The notes under the pieces: model-generated
Database searches by the model: none
Told to the model about the DNA's origin: nothing
The model's input: only the letters and a program-made list of their open reading frames with translations
In this document: one piece after another, positions 46,463 through 56,700 of the stretch
Numbering within the stretch: the stretch's first letter is position 1
Layout: the number at the start of each line of letters is the position of its first letter
Assembly (NCBI RefSeq): GCF_037126465.1
Contig: NC_088202.1
Span: 83,618,160-83,682,159, forward strand
Direction: 5' to 3'
From: Ornithodoros turicata
Lineage: Eukaryota; Arthropoda; Arachnida; Ixodida; Argasidae
DNA length: 64,000 bases
Translations under genes and position numbers: made by a program

Positions 46463-49251
46463 AGGGATACCCCGCACTAATAACGTGTTGGAGTAACAGT
46501 GCGACATCAATCCATGCCGTGTAATGTTTCAATTTTACAATTTTGTCATCCACAGGTGGCACAGAAAATTTGAAAACAAATATTTTCCTTTGAGTGATTC
46601 GGCGCCCACTCCACGGAAGAGCAGTCCAGCAACACTGGGCGTCATCTCACCGGCATTCTTCGCGTTCGCCTTTTTGTAGCTTATGCTACACCGGTGGCGC
46701 GTACTCTAACCCTTTCGGCCGTGGCGTCGTCAAAATCGGACAGGTCAGAAAAAGTGCGGGTGCGGCTCGGAAACAAAACCGAAACCACTGGAACCGACAT
46801 AGAACTGTATGTTGAGCATCCCACGCGTCGACGGCATCAATTTTCTTTCGTTAGTTGCGTGGCGCGACGAAGACGAAGCGCTAAAAAATGGCGGAGGTGG
46901 GTCGTGGTCATGAACGCGGAATGGATGAGCTTTGTCGTTTTATGTCGGCTTTCTCTAGAGGGTAACGACGTTTATCTTTTTCGATGTATAAAGTGAGACC
47001 TACGAAACATCACTGCGTTGATAAACTGATCGGTGCGCGCTTGTCTTTTCTATTCCGGGGTGTTAACAATTTGGGCGATTTTGACACCATCAGGGCTCAG
47101 TGGTTGTAGAAATAGGGCGCGTATGTCGATGGTTAATGCAGCACTTGTCGGATAACTTGCGATCATCTTCTTCAGTTTGGTACTTTCTCGTGATTTTCAA
47201 ATAGGGGACTTTCAGACCCTCACTTTGTGGGGAGGGGGGGCTCTTTCTCCAAGGACCTACATGAGGGAAAGGGGGTACGGACATGCCTGATTGCCAGATT
47301 TCGTTGGGGCGAGACGAGGGGGCGATCGAGCAAAGATAAAGCAGCGAAGGCAGCGAAAAGAGCACAGCAGTGTATGAGGGCACGAGTAGTGAACCATGGT
47401 GACACTGAGAAGAAATGTGCACCAATATCACATCTCTTTTCAGCTGTAACACCAAGTGAGAGCTTGCAATGTTCTACAGCGTGACGCACCATATCGATGC
47501 ATTTCTTTTCGGAGTGCATACCAAAACCGTGCTGCTCATGGAATAAATTATCCAGTGTTCATGGAGGCGAAGTAGAGCAAGTCATACCATTCGATCTACC
47601 CATGGGAGGTCAAGCTTTCGAGACTGTGACCATACTACGTGGATAAAAAGAGCCTTCTCTGAGAAATGACCTATTCACCTTTACACAAATGTCAGGAAAT
47701 TATTTGCAAACTCATGCATATTGTAGATGTCCTCCTGCTCAACTACGGTCTTTGGAAAAGTTTCATATAGAGGGCACTGTCCATCCTGCCAGTGATTTCT
47801 CCAGACCCCCTACAGACCCCCTGCTTCGTGACACCCCCTAACTTTTTTACCTGCGCACTCCCTACAAAAAAAGGGGGTTGCTGTTCGGTCCAAGTTTGTT
47901 GCAAGACTCCCTATGCTTGGGATTCTGGATAAACCACAGCATCCTGCTGTCTCTTTTGGGAAGAATACGTTACTCTATGTCGGTGGAGCAAGTCAGACTA
48001 ATGCTATGCAAGACCTATATTACCCAGTTGTCGTGAGTATAGGTGCAGCATTGAAAGCGTCGTTAAAACTCGTAATCGTTGTAGGTAAACCCCACGAAAA
48101 CGCCGCAGTCAAGTAAACCCTACGAAACTTTTTGGTTTTGTACTAATGGTCCTCAAATATGTATCACGTGAAGACGGTTTAGACTTCGTATGTTCATGCT
48201 GCTTGTATTCGAATACTATGGTCATTAAACGCGCGTTCAGTCAATCCTACCATTCACTAGGCTCGCAGCCTTCGTCTCCCATATACCCCCGCAGTCAACA
48301 ACCATTGAGCCCTGGTGTCCTATTAGACACGTAGCCATTTTACGAAACAACTATGAACTGAATATTTTTTAAATTTAAGTATACCTATGGGTGCATAGTA
48401 GTAAGAAAAGGTCAATTGAAAAAAAAATTGGCTCAAAATAAATAATTCCAGGGCCGAAAGGGCTAGAACGAAACTAAGAAAGCGGATGACGCGCGATCCA
48501 TGTCACACAAAGAAGTTACTAAGAGCGTGTTGGACAGATATCAGCCCGCTCGAGACTACCTGTGACGTCACGCCATGTACAGGAGGCAGCTGCGGGAGCA
48601 TTCAGGAGTTTCGGTTTCGGTATAAGCTTCCCAGCTCCTTCGGCAACTAACGTGTCCCCGTCCGTCAAACCAACTTTGTTTCTCATTTGTGGAGAATCTA
48701 CCGAACTTATTTACGCAGTCACTATAAGGATTTCAAGTTGTCCCGGAGTCTCCCTTTAACTATCTCTTCATAGTTTTGAGGAGAGGAGTCATCCAAAGTC
48801 TTTTAATCTCTCCTACTGTAATTATTTAAAACTAGGTTTGTGCGCTTCTAGGTTGTAGGAACGTATGACAACAATGCATACTGGTTTGCAGAGACACATT
48901 TCAAGCCCTGGTTTAGAGTATGGGATCTAAGAATAGCTGCCTGTTTTGTGTGTTGGTCATAAAAACGTTTCTTATGCCTAAAGTTTATATCCTGTACTTA
49001 ATGACATCTGTGGGTTAACTTAGGGGCAGTGTGCTTACAAAATAAGATAGGGCACATTATTTGCGTGGCACTGAAAACGAAGGAAGCGTACATGAGCGCC
49101 AAGCGATAAGCACCATCAGCATGCATAGATATCTTGTACATCTACCTTCAACCTTATACTAGTATCGCTCCTGCCTAGACCCCCTCTCACTTAGCGCTTC
49201 ACCGGCATATGATAATTGTCTATGTCACATCATCATCAGGTTGTAACTTAC
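46463..49251. other. Intronic sequence with no recognised gene
   Basis: Several frames of 60-120 residues overlap on both strands around 46.6-47.5 kb with no domain signature. TTAA/AGGGATACCCCG at 46459 and GACTCCC/TTTAAC near 48760 could be ends of another TTAA element, but inner homology was not established. Confidence 0.35.
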
Positions 49252-49593
49252 CAATTACGTAGAGTGCAACAATGTGGTGTTCCGTTCGGGACTGTCGGTA
49301 ATCCACCCGACATCGGTAATTTCCTTCGTCAGACGGTTCCACCCGGCCTAACCTGAGGACAGTAGGCATACGAGACACATCGTAAATGGCGCGTCCCATC
49401 GCTGCTGCTGCAGGAAAATGACGAGCCCTGGAGACGTCGCCACTCCGTACGTCCAGTGTGTACAGGGGCGTAGATGCATTATCCTTGTACCACAGCACTA
49501 GTGACGCTGCCCAATTTCCCTTGGAAGTGACTGACACGTTGCAGGGGAGCTCCACGCTTTGACCCGCCACAGCTTTTATGTTCATCTTCCCAC
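49252..49593 (-). CDS. Sidestep-like receptor, exon encoding the first Ig (V-type) domain
   Basis: A 342-bp exon between the acceptor CTCCCTGACAG and the donor GTAAGT, both phase 1 as usual for Ig-domain exons. It encodes 114 codons. B-strand Cys lies in VELPCNV. C-strand Trp lies in LVLWYKD, followed by PLYTLDVRSG. The F-strand motif is EPSDEGNYRCRVDY with the second Cys. G-strand residues end in VALYVI. The LVLWYKD...PLYTLDVR combination is what I know from the first Ig domain of the Sidestep family of axon-guidance receptors. Related Ig proteins (nephrin-like, hemicentin-like) are alternatives. No signal peptide is in this exon, so a 5' exon must lie above 49593. The codons and both disulfide cysteines are intact, so there is no sign of decay. 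Confidence 0.88.
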
Positions 49594-50029
49594 CTGTCAG
49601 GGAGAGAAATCGAAGCAAATTTACAACTCTGTTAATTGGCAAGTTATTTCAAGAAAACCACGCAATTTACGCGGCTACTGTTCAACAAATTCCTATAATC
49701 GGATTTATAGTATTCAAGCGGTTGATCTATGTATATATACTTAACATATTTCGTCTTACGGTGCTTAATTGCAAATGTGCTGCGAGATTCGGCATTTCAT
49801 GACCAGGATTACAGTCGTAGTCTTATGCTATTCCCGTGTTTCTTTCTTCCATGCTATGCTTCGGTCTTCGCTCTTTAGGGGCACTTCAGTGCTATAGTCT
49901 AATGGTGGAATGTGGTTGGTACACAGTTGATGTAAGTTCTTACACCAACTTGGTAGGTGCATCTTCAAGTTGCCATCTTACGCGTGCGCATGATAAACTC
50001 TTGCGTTACTACCGAGTTATTATGCGTAA
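49594..50029. other. Upstream intron of the Sidestep-like gene (part)
   Basis: The sequence is non-coding and AT-rich. It starts immediately upstream (minus strand) of the acceptor at 49594-49595. No earlier exon was recognised here. Confidence 0.5.
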
Positions 50030-50232
50030 CTCTTGCGCTATCAGTGAGTTTCAGTGCATCTCACGCTATCGCCTTTGCGTACGTAAGGGATAGCGTGGCA
50101 GCTCTGTGCATGTTCATGGTGGTTCGAAGTCCTTATGTTTTTCGCGTGCGCAGATCTACAAACGCTATCCCTTACGCACGCAAAGGCGATAGCCGTACGA
50201 TGCACTACAACTCACTATTATTGCGTTATTGC
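50030..50232. repeat. Small foldback repeat with palindromic arms
   Basis: GCTATCGCCTTTGCGTACGT...GGGATAGCG at 50067-50097 is inverted at 50163-50193 with about two mismatches. Imperfect symmetry extends outward through AGTGAGTT...AGTGCATC. Each arm is also close to a palindrome by itself (GCTATC...GATAGC). It is MITE-like; the ends and target duplication are unresolved. Confidence 0.6.
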
Positions 50233-50523
50233 AATGTGCCATCAATCGACACCGCCACTATGACCCCATGCAGCGAAGCCTGTTACGGTAATTGAGTAAA
50301 CTATGTACGGCACAAGCTTTTATGGAGGAAACGTGAAGCTTTCTTGATTTGTGTAATGCATGGCAGGGCAAGGGCGAGGAGGTACATGACTAGATAGTTA
50401 GAGCGGAGCTAATCGACTAATCGCGTTGAAAAACTTGACCAAAAATTGAAAAATCATGAGGACCAACTACGTCTAAATTCTATTTACTATTTTACAGTAA
50501 ATTCTAAGTACTATTCAAACATG

Positions 50524-51670
50524 TTAAACGGCGATTGATGTCATGTACATCAGCAGCGATGGAATGTCGTCTGATTCTTTACCGATAAGCGTTGGAGTTC
50601 CACAGGGCACCGTTCTCGGACCTCTGTTATTTTTCATGTATGTGAATGACCTTCCTCTAGTATCGCACAAATTATTAGCATATGTGTACGCTGATGAGAC
50701 CTGTTTCTTTTGTAGATCTAACAATTTCATAGATGTCGAACGGAGCCTGTGGAGCAATGCTAACAAACTTGTACAATGGTTTGCTGCCAATCGTTTAAAA
50801 ATATGAACAAAACGAAGTCTGACGTATACTGCAAGCCGTCGCTAAAATGCCCCAAGATAGATATTTAAATAAGTGGAAATGTCATCGAAGAAGTACAAGT
50901 TAGTAAGTATTTGGGAGTGACTCTGGACTCTTTTTTCACTTGAAGATCACATATTGACAACGTTGTGAGAAAACTATCAAAGTCTTGTCATGGGTTGCTT
51001 CTTGCAAGACAATGCTTCCCAATGTATGTTTTATGACAATTGTACTTTTCTCCGATTCAATCACATTTAATTTACTGTGTTTTTCCTGGGGTCGCACGTA
51101 CCCAACATATATTGAACGTCTATTTAAATCGCAAAAGAGATATGTAAGATTCATAACGTTCTCGAATCGCTGTGCCTGTTCGGGGGTACTTTTTCGTCAG
51201 TTACAGGTTCTGCCTTTTCCTGATCTTGTACGTGAGCGTGAGGTACAGTTGATCTGTTCAATTGCCACTAGAAATCAGCGTTTGAATTGTTCTCTGTTTC
51301 ATCAATGCCAGCGGAGCAACAGAAGTGTTACTTGTAATGACTTTATGCTGCATCGCCGGAACTGTATGTATGGTGTGTACGCGCTTAGCTGCTTGTCTTT
51401 GTCCCAAAATTTGAAATACATTGCCGACAGAAATAAGAGACGCCAATTGTCCGCGTAAGAAGTGACGTGAATATATAATTCGAGCATATAATTTATAATA
51501 TAATTTGTAAGGTATTTGAGTCCTTGTGTAACTGCGCTAATTGTATGCTCTTTTATAATTTCCTTTTCTTTCCCCGTGCCGCGGGTGTCTCCACTAGCTT
51601 TTGCTATTGAACCCTCGGCAAGGATATCTATGTATATATGTTAAATAAATAAATTTAAAAAATAAAAATG
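50524..51670 (+). mobile_element. 5'-truncated LINE fragment with RT motifs and A-rich tail
   Basis: The frame 50543-50803 reads PISVGVPQGTVLGPLLF and FMYVNDLP (RT block 4) and then YVYADETCFF, the position of the catalytic YADD loop. The fragment continues with frameshifts and stops: SKYLGVTLDS at about 50905 and an RT-thumb-like region to about 51450. It ends in AATAAATAAATTTAAAAAAT near 51640-51670. The loop reads YADE rather than YADD. No RNase H follows. The clade (Jockey/CR1-like) is uncertain. This is a dead copy. Confidence 0.8.
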
Positions 51671-52112
51671 AAAGTAGGACTTAACTTGTGTGGATGATCT
51701 ACATGAAAATGAGGTGAAACTGTAGTGGATGTTGAGCAGGGGTAGTAAATCCTAACAAACATGACGAGTACTAGTTCATACGTTGTGTGGCACTCAGTAC
51801 GTTTAGAATGTGACTACCAATCGCGCCACATTGCTACAGCGTATCACGTACACAGCAGCTGGTTCACAGTTTGCAACCACAGTGCAGAGGGAACAGCAAC
51901 GCGGAAGTATATCTTTTTGCTGCTCCAGGCGGGACTTTATCCAGTGTCAATCTGTTATGTCACAGGTTTTACAAAGGAGCGGTAAACGTACCCGAACGTG
52001 TCCTATACGTGCAATGCAAAATGCGGGGACGACTTTTCCTTTCACAAAGAAGGCGAGCCGTCGACTACTGCGCGCTTCGTTTACCGGGATGGTATAAATG
52101 GTCGTAACTATA
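51671..52112. other. Short non-coding stretch
   Basis: Overlapping frames on both strands are open but match nothing I recognise. There is no repeat signature. Confidence 0.4.
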
Positions 52113-52927
52113 CTAGGTGTCCCACCGAAAAAAGGCCAGGTGCTAAAGAAAAAACGGAGTGCTCTACACAAGTGGAACCAACTCTACGTGCTTGGCAGTT
52201 GTGTGGTCTATCCAAAAATATTTTTTTCATCGCCCCTTGTCAATTGAGTAGCGGTAATTAAGTTTCTAACTTTTTGTCGGTTAGCTCTCAGATGTCAATG
52301 AGGAAGTCGTAGTACATGTCGAAAAAGACACAACTGAAGTGGTTCGAGGTCGCTATGGCCTCTGGTTTCGTCTTTTTTCCCGGGTTCAAAAGTTGGTTTC
52401 AGATGCCGGGCGGACCGCAGATCGCTGCCCACAATCCGACACCCGCGCGCGACGATTCCAGCGCCCCCCGGCGTACATTGACCTTGAGATTAGCGCTTGG
52501 AGATCACCCTTGGGCCACGTCACACAAGGGGAAGATATTTCACCTGTTTCACGGCACACCTATGAGAGTGCACTGTAATCGTCGCGCGCAGGCGCCAAAT
52601 TATGGGGAGCGCTCTGTGGTGCGCGCGGCTTCTGAAACCAATTTTTAAACCAGGGAAAAAACGAAACCACAAGCCATACCAACCTCGAAAAACTTCAGTT
52701 GCGTCTATTTCGACATGTACTACAACTTACTCATTGACATCTGAGAACTAAAATCGATAATTAAAAAGCTAGAAAATTAATTACCGCTAATTAATTGTCA
52801 AAGGACGATGAAAAAAAATATTTTTGGATAGATCACACAACAGTCAAGCACGTACAGTTGGTTCCATTTGTGTAGAGCGCTCCGTTTTTTGCTTTAGCCC
52901 CTAGCCCTTTTTCGGTGGGACACACTG
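52113..52927. mobile_element. Foldback element with GTGTCCCACCGAAAAA ends (815 bp)
   Basis: About 290 bp at each end are inverted copies. GTGTCCCACCGAAAAA on the left pairs with CTTTTTCGGTGGGACACAC on the right. Deeper pairs include TCCAAAAATATTTTTTTCAT versus ATGAAAAAAAATATTTTTGG. TA flanks both ends. The central portion has a weak open frame only. By its ends it belongs to the CAGGGTGTC group. Confidence 0.8.
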
Positions 52928-53748
52928 TATACCTATTCCTCAACTTATCAACGGGACAAGGCTGCACGTCGCGACAACTCCGACGGGAAGGATGCGTCAA
53001 GAATTGATGACCGTGTTCTTGCATATGATTTGATAAGTCGAAAGATGCCCTGTGCGCACTCGTTAATGACAGCGTGTTTCGGGCTTTACTCACCGGATTG
53101 CTAGAAGGGCTCGGGGAGAGTGGGTACTCGATATTAACGACAAAGCCGTTGAAGGAGGCGACACGATTGCGGTCCCCTCGGTACGCGTTACGATGGATTT
53201 GTTCGCCATATTTCCCATGGAAACAAAGTGTCTCTCCGGCGACGGGACTCTTCCATCTATCTGACTCCGGAATCTGAGTCTCCGGTAAGTTGCAGCTCTT
53301 TTGAAAACGGATCCTTTCCACGCTGCTTCACGTTGGTGGACGTCACAACCAGATGCCTCGCTGTGAGGTTTACTGGGATTGAACGCAGGCTAAACGTCAA
53401 ATGAAGAATATAAAATGCACGAGAGATAGAGAATATTTTGTTACGGAGCGACGGAGCTTTCGAAGCAATCTTGCCCGTCATCGCGTTTCTTCGTATACGC
53501 ATACGAATTTTCCTAGTTCAAAGCTTCGTGCATGAGTTAAAATAAGGTGAGCTCTTCTATAGAAATGCATGAATTTGTTGCTTGCGCTTGCTTTTCTTCC
53601 TGGTTGTATCCATCAGTGACAAGTTCCCTCTCGTCAGCGGGCCTCCTCGAAATGCATGCCTCATTAATCTAGTTGAACTCCGTCAAGTGCGTTCTTTCCC
53701 GAAGAATGTCAAAGTTGCATCACTATCACGTCAGTGGGCCACACTATA

Positions 53749-54654
53749 CAGGGTGTCCCAGAAAGCCCGTCATTGAATTATAATAAAATAACTATACCAC
53801 CCAGTGTCATGCGGTCAATGACATTTGTTCTTGCTGGGTTTTTGCCAGCTCCTGATGTGAATGTCGTGTAGCATCAGTTTAATTATGTAAATTTTTGCGA
53901 GCTTAAGTCGGAAATCTGCCAAGTAAAGGTCACTTTTTTACCTCACCAATGTGAAGAGCGTGTGTAATTTACTCAAATTAATGATAATTGACAGGGATAT
54001 TCAGGAGCTATACCATCGAAAAAAATAGCCGAACATCATGCTCTACGGAGGTCGCACAGAATAGCGCACGATGAAATTTTTCGCGCAATCTTTGCCAGTC
54101 CGACGAAAGGAGGTTGCAAACCCAGCGCACCCTGGCATCGCAGAAAGTGATAACACAGGCACGGCTTATCACGTCCGACTTTCGCTGTAATAATGCTTTC
54201 CCGCTCCCAATTTTAGGAACTGTTACTTTTTCTACTATCACTCTGTGGGCTGGCTTCGGAACATCCTTTCGTCGGACTGAGAGCGATTGCGCTCAAAAAG
54301 TCATCGCGCGTTATGGTCGGGTGCTCCGAAAAGTATGATATTCGGCTATTTTTTCCGATGTGGTAGCTTGTGAATATCACTGTCCATTATCATGAACTTC
54401 AGTGAATTCAGCACGCTCTTCATATTGGTGGGGTTAAAAAGTGATCTTTACTTGGCAAATTTCCGAGTTCAGTTCGCAAATATTTCCATAATTAAACTTG
54501 GGGTACGTGACATTAACTTGAGAAGGTGGCAAAAGCCTAATAAGAACCTAAAAACCTAATAAGAACCTAAAAAACCTAATGCCGTTGACCGCATGATTCT
54601 AGGTGGCGTAGTTTTTTTAATATAATTCAATGACACGTTTTCTGGGACACCCTG
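53749..54654. mobile_element. Foldback element with CAGGGTGTCCCAGAAA ends (906 bp)
   Basis: CAGGGTGTCCCAGAAA at 53749 and TTTCTGGGACACCCTG ending at 54654 are perfect inverses with TA outside each. The arms extend about 400 bp with substitutions and indels (AATGACAT..., GGTCACTTTTT versus AAAAAGTGATC, AAAAATAGCCGAA versus TTCGGCTATTTTT). Almost the whole element folds on itself. A direct repeat, CCTAATAAGAACCTAAAA, lies near 54537-54575. Confidence 0.85.
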
Positions 54655-54974
54655 TATGTAGGCAGTGGTGTTAAAGACAGTGGGGATACGGGATGCAGCA
54701 TTGGCCGCACACAACTGGATGTTTCCTCATTGTTAACAAGTTTAACAGTTTAAGTTTAACAGGTTTCTGCGGCAGACATCCTTCAGACCTGACATCATAC
54801 GTCCATTTGTGCGCTCATCAGGCAAAGAGATTAACTACTGATATGCCTACTGATCACAGGAGGATGCTCAACGCTGACTTTTATCATAAGATACCAGTCG
54901 TCATTAGTTTGAGTACAGAGAGTAGTATGACGACAGCTCGATGCAGACGGGTGTTTTTATTCATAACTTTAAAA

Positions 54975-56618
54975 AATTACAGTACAGTTTCGACTCGTGT
55001 AAGGCGAAATTCAGCGTCAGCTGTGCGTGTAGTGAAATGATGACGGATGAAAGTGTGTAGACAAATTTATTTAAAGTGGGACTCCGCAACAAAATCACCA
55101 CAACGATTGTGACATAGCAGTAACCCTTGCGGTGTCAGGAACAGACATAGAAATATCGTGTTGCCAAAGTGCGCAGATTTTATTCGAACGAATTATTGCG
55201 AAGTTCGGCGAAGTTATTCGGCCTCTGTGAAGCAAGAGGGCGCTGAAAGCAATGCTGCCGACGTCATCCTGCATGGAAGAATGCAAGCTTCGTAGCAGAC
55301 GATAATGCCGGGTGACGTCACAGTATCTTCCTCTGTGCGATCCGCTGTGCATTTTGCATTTGTTTTCGGTTTCGTATTTTCATCAGTTACGAATTAATTA
55401 CTCGCACAAAATGAATGCGAGTGTTGTATTCGGTATCAAGGGAGCGGTCCGTGTTCGGTATGATGCTCACCTAATTTTTTTTCGAATCCTTCCGAAGTGT
55501 TCCTTTAAGCCTATCAGTATTGATTTGTGGTCGCTGAAATGATTGGCGAGTAGAGTGGTGTCCTGAACGAGGGGGCTGTTCTGAAACACCAAGTTTATGC
55601 ATGAGCCATGTCTAGCTGTGGGACGTACTGCGCGATCTTGACGCCGTTCGCGCTTCGCTGCTACCTCGCTGCTGCCCTAGCGGCACGAACCGTTTCATCG
55701 TCACGCCGACGCTTATTCCTGGCTTCCACGACGGGACCTTGTCGATGTGCATGGCTAGCACCAGCCTGGTTTGTGCGAACCTCTGGCTTCTGCCGTGCAA
55801 GGCGTTTGCGCTCCCTATCTCTATCCCGCCAGTTTACAACCGCTATCGAGAGAAAGTGCGATAAAAACCAAAGTACTCAGCGCCAGCTGTATAGTGCAGA
55901 CTTTCCCGAGATCGCGTCGTCATCGTCGGTGACATATGGAGGGTAAGGAAGAAAACCGCACCGCTTTACAACCGCTATAGGTGGTGTCACCGGATTTTTA
56001 GTATATAGCTGAAAGCGTACATGATAAGAGCCCGAAAACGCGAGAACCCATTCACGCTCTTTAGAAGTGTGCGGGGCTCCTGCCACTACTACGATGGGTC
56101 GCCCCAAGACTGTGAAAACATTTGAAGAAGTTTGCCGTCGCGCAGGCCAAGCGCCGAGAGACAGATAGGTAGCGCAAACGCCTTGCACGGCAGAAGTCAT
56201 GGGTTTGCGCAAACAAGGCTGGTGCTACCCATGCCCATCAACAAGATCCCGCAGTGCAAGCCAGGAACATCCGTCGGCGTGACGATGAAACGGTCGTGCC
56301 GCCGGGGCAGCAGCGAAGCGTGAACGGCATCAAGATCCCGCTGTACAAGCTACCAAGGCTGGCCAAGGCTCAAGAGAAGCGTCGTCAGCGGCAAGATCCC
56401 GCAGTACGTCCCACGACTAGACATGGCTCGCGCATAGACTTGGTGTTCCAGAACAGCCCCCCGTTCAGGACACCACTCACTCCGCCAACCATTTCAGCGA
56501 CCACAAATCAATACTCATCACGCTTAAATAAATTTGTCTACACATTTTCATCCGACCTCATTTCACCTCATGCACAGCTGACGCCGAATATCGCGTTACA
56601 CGAGTCGCAACCGCCCTC
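54975..56618. mobile_element. Foldback element carrying an Arg-rich repeat frame
   Basis: The left arm (54975-55074 and 55509-55860) is inverted relative to about 56100-56618. Pairs include TGTAGACAAATTTATTTAA versus TTAAATAAATTTGTCTACA, and GCCGTGCAAGGCGTTTGCGC versus GCGCAAACGCCTTGCACGGC. The arm encodes, in decayed form, an Arg/Gln-rich repeat-like peptide. On the minus strand of the left arm it includes RKRLARQKPEV and RNKRRRDDETV. The right arm includes RNIRRRDDETV and EKRRQRQDPAV. The left arm is interrupted by a TTAA MITE, and the right end abuts a SINE tail. Confidence 0.7.
55075..55504. mobile_element. TTAA-flanked MITE inside a foldback arm (430 bp)
   Basis: TTAA at 55071-55074 precedes AGTGGGACTCC, and GTGTTCCT ends at 55504 before TTAA at 55505-55508. 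The opposite arm reads straight through a single TTAA (near 56525), so it is the empty site and confirms a 4-bp TTAA duplication. The termini AGTGGGAC/AGGAACAC are short and imperfect. No coding sequence. Confidence 0.8.
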
Positions 56619-56700
56619 AATTTTTTTATTCCGTGTTGGTGCCACGAAGCAACTGTGGCTATGAGCTGCGCACAGACGTGGAGAGATGGAGACACCTGCT
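56619..56700 (-). mobile_element. 3' fragment of the tRNA-derived SINE
   Basis: On the minus strand this reads CTCCATCT..ACGTCTGTGCG, then CTCATAGCCACAGTTGCTTC, then GGCACCAACACGGAATAAAA. It matches the last part of the SINE at 14979-15253 (CTCATAACCACAGTTGCTTC, GCACGAAATAATAAAAA). The tRNA-like head is missing. Confidence 0.75.

Larger units (their letters stand above)
11081..49251 (-). other. Inferred ~38 kb intron of the Sidestep-like gene
   Basis: The exon ending at 49252 closes after the first base of a codon with donor GTAAGT. The exon starting at 11080 opens with the two bases that complete it, giving Val. The joined reading passes from ALYVI into PPKEV, exactly the usual inter-domain linker. 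No other Ig-like exon was recognised between them on the minus strand. The intron holds most of the transposons in this window. A missed small exon cannot be excluded by eye. Confidence 0.7.
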
